Virus record (IMG/VR): IMGVR_UViG_3300020178_000002
Span: 1 to 64,000 of that record
Strand: one strand, 5' to 3'
From: a virus
Length of the DNA: 64,000 nt
Shown here: piece after piece, positions 61,137 to 64,000 of the stretch
Layout of the letters: each line of letters starts with the position of its first letter
How positions within the stretch are numbered: the stretch's first letter is position 1
The notes under the pieces: generated by a model
Seen by the model: the letters and a program-made list of their open reading frames with translations, nothing else
What the model was told of the DNA's origin: nothing
Databases searched by the model: none
Translations under genes and position numbers: made by a program

Positions 61137-63994
61137 GTCTTATTCCTTTTGTTGTATGCTTCATTATACTTCTCTTTATCTGTTAAGTCCTCTAAAGCAT
61201 CTCCGATATTTGAAGCTTGATTACTCAAATCTTCAAAACTAGCCTTTGTTTGTTTAATAACAGAATCAAGTGAAATGCCCCTACCTGTTTGAAACTCTCC
61301 TCTAAGAGTCTTTTGGTGATTCTGCCATGAGAGTAGCTTCTCTTTAGAAGCTCTAATAGACTCGGCAACAAGAGGATTCTCTATTTCAACAAGTGAGCTA
61401 TCTAAGTTTACAGAAGAATAAAGTAAGACCGCTTCTGAAGTCGTACCCTTACAAGAGCACATAGCTTGCTCTCTCTGGTCTGGTCTTATCTCTAACAGAG
61501 ACCTTGGCACATTTTGAATGATTTGCTCTTCTGATCTAGTCATCATCCTGCTGGCAAGTGTGTCAAAAGTAAAGCCCTTCTCTGGGTCTGTGCTTTCATC
61601 ATCTAAATCAAGACCAAATGCCTTGTATATTTCTTGCACATGTTCCCTGCCCTCGCCTTGGTTATATATATTGCTAATTTTCTCTACAACCCTCTTTCTG
61701 TAGTATGCTTGAAAGGCTTCTGTTGTGTCATATCTGCTTAAACTATCTCTGATCTCATTAATCTCTAACTGAGTAAACATTCTACTAGGGTCTTGTCTAA
61801 GAATAGCATCAAACAAAGTGTCTTTTGCTGGCCTAAGACCTCTACCATATTGATATGCACCAAAAACCTCATAGCCTTTGTCGTCGGAAACAGGAAATAC
61901 AGGTGAGATCATCTTGCCTTGTTTAAACTGTCTCCTCACTTCTTTTCGAGATCTGCCCTTTTTAAGCCTACCCTCTACATTAGGTTTGAACACTGACCTT
62001 GAAGTCTTTAACAATTTCGCTAAATCTTTAGCTCTGCTTTCTTCTGATGCTCTAAATAAATCAGGATAGTCTTGTCCCAGCTTTTCCATATGCTTAGTTG
62101 CAATCTCTGCAGCAAGTCTTCTCGCTTTAATATTCTTAGTATTTCCAGGTATAGTCTCTAGCTTTGAGCTATCCTCTAAGGGCTGTCCATTCAGGTAAAA
62201 ATCAGAGGGGTAACCTGTAGGTATCTTGTTCCTTTGTCTAAATACAAAAGGTCTTATTTGAGCAAGGGTGGAAGTAGGCTTATATTTTTTAGTGATAGTT
62301 GTAGTTAAGACATTAATTAAGTTAGTCCGAAAAGAGTTACCAAAGCTATCACTAGACTCCCAAGCAGTGGGGTCTAGCTTTCTTCCTACCTCGACCTCTT
62401 TTTGCTCTATTGTTTGATTGACTTGGAATGTTAAAGTTTTGATGTCTTTTGTAGGAACATATTCAAAGCCATTTGTATATAAGGTTCTGGTGTTAATCCC
62501 TGCTACGACTTTTCCTCTTTCTTCTTTAACAAGCACATTGTCTTTTCCATGAAGTGGGTCGGAAACAACCATACTGATCCTTGTCGGGTCTGCAATGCCT
62601 GGAGGGTCAAACCTTAAATCTGGAACAACACCCTCTGTTTCTTCACTGACTGAAGGGATATATGGTCCTTGATGCTCTCTACTAGGATGTGAACAAGAAT
62701 AGTATCTGTAATAGCCAGGTAGGTGAGGGGCAAAGCTACTTTTCTTGTTATCAAGCTGTCTTAGTATGTCAGCTAAATTAAGACCATCATCTTGACCTTG
62801 GTTTTGATCTGTTTGTTTTCTTAGTTCTAGTATCAAGTCATAGAGAGTAAAGGTGGGGTCACTACCATTATTTGTTAGACCTTCAAGAGCCTTCTTAAAT
62901 TCTTTCTCTGCACTTTCTAGTATTCTTTTAGCTTTAGCTTCGTTTGTAGAAGCAAGTTTACCTTTACCTAGTAGCTTTGAAGCTTTTTCCCTAGCAGATC
63001 TTTTTCTAGAGGCTGCCTTTTCTAAAGCAGATTCCCCTAATATGATACTCTTAGACTTGGCTTGCTTTTTACTTATTCTGTTAGTTACGACTCGACCATT
63101 TTTCAGCTTTCGTAAATAAGGAGATCTTTCTTTCTCTAAGCCTAGAGTTCCCTCTCTTCTTCCTATTTTAAAAGTCCATGGGCCTTCAAATAAACTACCA
63201 CCTTCTACTGTCTTTATAATGCCATACCTTTTACCCTCAATAAGAAGCATGTTTCTATATGCCTGTCTAGCCTCTGTTCCAAGATAACCCATGTTCTGGT
63301 ACTCGATAGCATTTTTAAATGCTTCAGGGCTCATTTTAAAGGGGTCTAGAGCCATGACTACATTAGGGAAGCCTATTCTCTTTTTAACTGTGATTTTCTC
63401 TCCATAACTATTCTCCCTAGATTCAGTAGCATAGATGCTTTTCTCTGGAAGACTTGTATCTGCAAGATCGACAGCTTCAGAAGGGTTTTCTGCATAGCTG
63501 ACTTCAGTTCGACCAGGTGGGATAAACTTTTTCCTTTGGGCAGAGAGTGTCAATCCTGTAGTACACTCACCACCATAAGAAAAGTTATGAGAAACAGATT
63601 CAACATAATAGAAGCAATCATTCTCTTCTACATAGATAGGATAACCTGGCTTTAATTCTGGTCTTAGAGGAATAGTTATGCTGCAACCCTCTGTTGCTTT
63701 GTTAGCATTATCTAAAGCAACTACAGAAGCATAGAATGCTTTTCGAGCGGAATTGTAGAATGTTGTGTCAAAGGACAGGCTCTTCCATCCATACTTGGCA
63801 ACAAGCTTGTAGTCTACATACATTCCTTTTACACCCCATTCACCTTCAAGGTTAGTTCCCTTTAAGTTCCTAAAAGGACCACCAGAACAAATGACATAGG
63901 TAAATTCGGGTTCATTGTGTTCATAACTGATAGATATAGTGTCTTCTCTATTAATCCTATATATTCTATCTTCACTCGTATCCATATTATACAT
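61133..63994 (-). CDS. Baseplate hub protein (gp27/gpD-like), possibly N-terminally incomplete
   Basis: At least 953 residues; the first ATG is six bases from the window edge, so the gene may begin outside. Residues about 70-165 match the second domain of hub proteins (ARKAFYASVVAL, EGCSITIPLRPELKPGYPIY, CFYYVESVSHNFSYGGECTT). A helical region then follows (EKAASRKRSAREKASKLLGK), with a C-terminal part of mixed composition holding CSCKG. It partners the spike protein encoded next in the same operon. Confidence 0.7.
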   Translation of the reverse strand: MYNMDTSEDRIYRINREDTISISYEHNEPEFTYVICSGGPFRNLKGTNLEGEWGVKGMYVDYKLVAKYGWKSLSFDTTFYNSARKAFYASVVALDNANKATEGCSITIPLRPELKPGYPIYVEENDCFYYVESVSHNFSYGGECTTGLTLSAQRKKFIPPGRTEVSYAENPSEAVDLADTSLPEKSIYATESRENSYGEKITVKKRIGFPNVVMALDPFKMSPEAFKNAIEYQNMGYLGTEARQAYRNMLLIEGKRYGIIKTVEGGSLFEGPWTFKIGRREGTLGLEKERSPYLRKLKNGRVVTNRISKKQAKSKSIILGESALEKAASRKRSAREKASKLLGKGKLASTNEAKAKRILESAEKEFKKALEGLTNNGSDPTFTLYDLILELRKQTDQNQGQDDGLNLADILRQLDNKKSSFAPHLPGYYRYYSCSHPSREHQGPYIPSVSEETEGVVPDLRFDPPGIADPTRISMVVSDPLHGKDNVLVKEERGKVVAGINTRTLYTNGFEYVPTKDIKTLTFQVNQTIEQKEVEVGRKLDPTAWESSDSFGNSFRTNLINVLTTTITKKYKPTSTLAQIRPFVFRQRNKIPTGYPSDFYLNGQPLEDSSKLETIPGNTKNIKARRLAAEIATKHMEKLGQDYPDLFRASEESRAKDLAKLLKTSRSVFKPNVEGRLKKGRSRKEVRRQFKQGKMISPVFPVSDDKGYEVFGAYQYGRGLRPAKDTLFDAILRQDPSRMFTQLEINEIRDSLSRYDTTEAFQAYYRKRVVEKISNIYNQGEGREHVQEIYKAFGLDLDDESTDPEKGFTFDTLASRMMTRSEEQIIQNVPRSLLEIRPDQREQAMCSCKGTTSEAVLLYSSVNLDSSLVEIENPLVAESIRASKEKLLSWQNHQKTLRGEFQTGRGISLDSVIKQTKASFEDLSNQASNIGDALEDLTDKEKYNEAYNKRNKT

Positions 63995-64000
63995 AGGGGG

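Noticed and set aside
1-64000. CRISPR array, insertion sequence, transposon ends or attachment sites
   Set aside because: No regularly spaced direct repeats, no transposase-like ORF and no integrase were seen; the only repeats are within coding regions or leaders.

Overview
The window reads as one end-to-end stretch of a large tailed bacteriophage (Caudoviricetes, probably a contractile-tailed 'jumbo'-class virus) with an AT-rich genome. Evidence: very dense packing with ATGA and 1-nt overlaps, strong AAGGAG-type ribosome sites with frequent TTG starts, T4-type thymidine kinase, phage-type DUF3310, TOPRIM and sigma-like proteins, several homing endonucleases, and about 33 kb of baseplate and fibre genes with an OB-fold spike and hub. 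A Sec signal peptide, a lytic transglycosylase-like protein and a small membrane/coiled-coil protein fit a Gram-negative host. The host cannot be named from the sequence.

Layout. 1-4.8 kb: homing endonucleases (a double GIY-YIG protein plus the remnant of another) and small hypothetical, exported and membrane proteins. 4.8-8.4 kb: thymidine kinase and a sigma-like factor on the minus strand; then a transglycosylase and a TOPRIM primase-like gene on the plus strand. 8.4-15.7 kb: membrane-anchored proteins sharing an N-terminal 'RSLExRIAxLE' motif, UV damage endonuclease, a pentapeptide-repeat protein. 15.9-20.1 kb: a conserved virion-like gene carrying two inteins, the first split in two by a free-standing nuclease gene, followed by a second homing endonuclease. 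20.2-28.8 kb: accessory block with pentapeptide-repeat proteins, more 'RIAxLE' proteins and a large nuclease-methyltransferase. 28.9-30.4 kb: a full-length methionyl-tRNA synthetase. 30.5-57.2 kb: one long plus-strand operon of baseplate/fibre proteins, several exceeding 1000 residues. 57.2-64.0 kb: minus-strand operon of baseplate hub, spike and a pentapeptide/coiled-coil protein; the hub gene runs to the window edge.

Regulation. The most striking non-coding signal is recurrent: at least a dozen gene leaders carry an inverted repeat whose 3' arm contains the Shine-Dalgarno sequence or the start codon. An AT-rich, -10-like element (often TTGATAA) usually lies inside or at the edge of the hairpin. 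This suggests that read-through transcripts fold and are silent, while transcripts started inside the hairpin are translated, as known for some T4 late genes. The two inteins belong to one family, and the contiguous one carries a ribosome site and ATG exactly where its sister is split.

Best candidates for undescribed biology: the double-intein 'fractured' gene, the leader-hairpin scheme, the shared N-terminal motif (possible capsid-targeting peptide), and the pentapeptide family with a common C-terminal domain.
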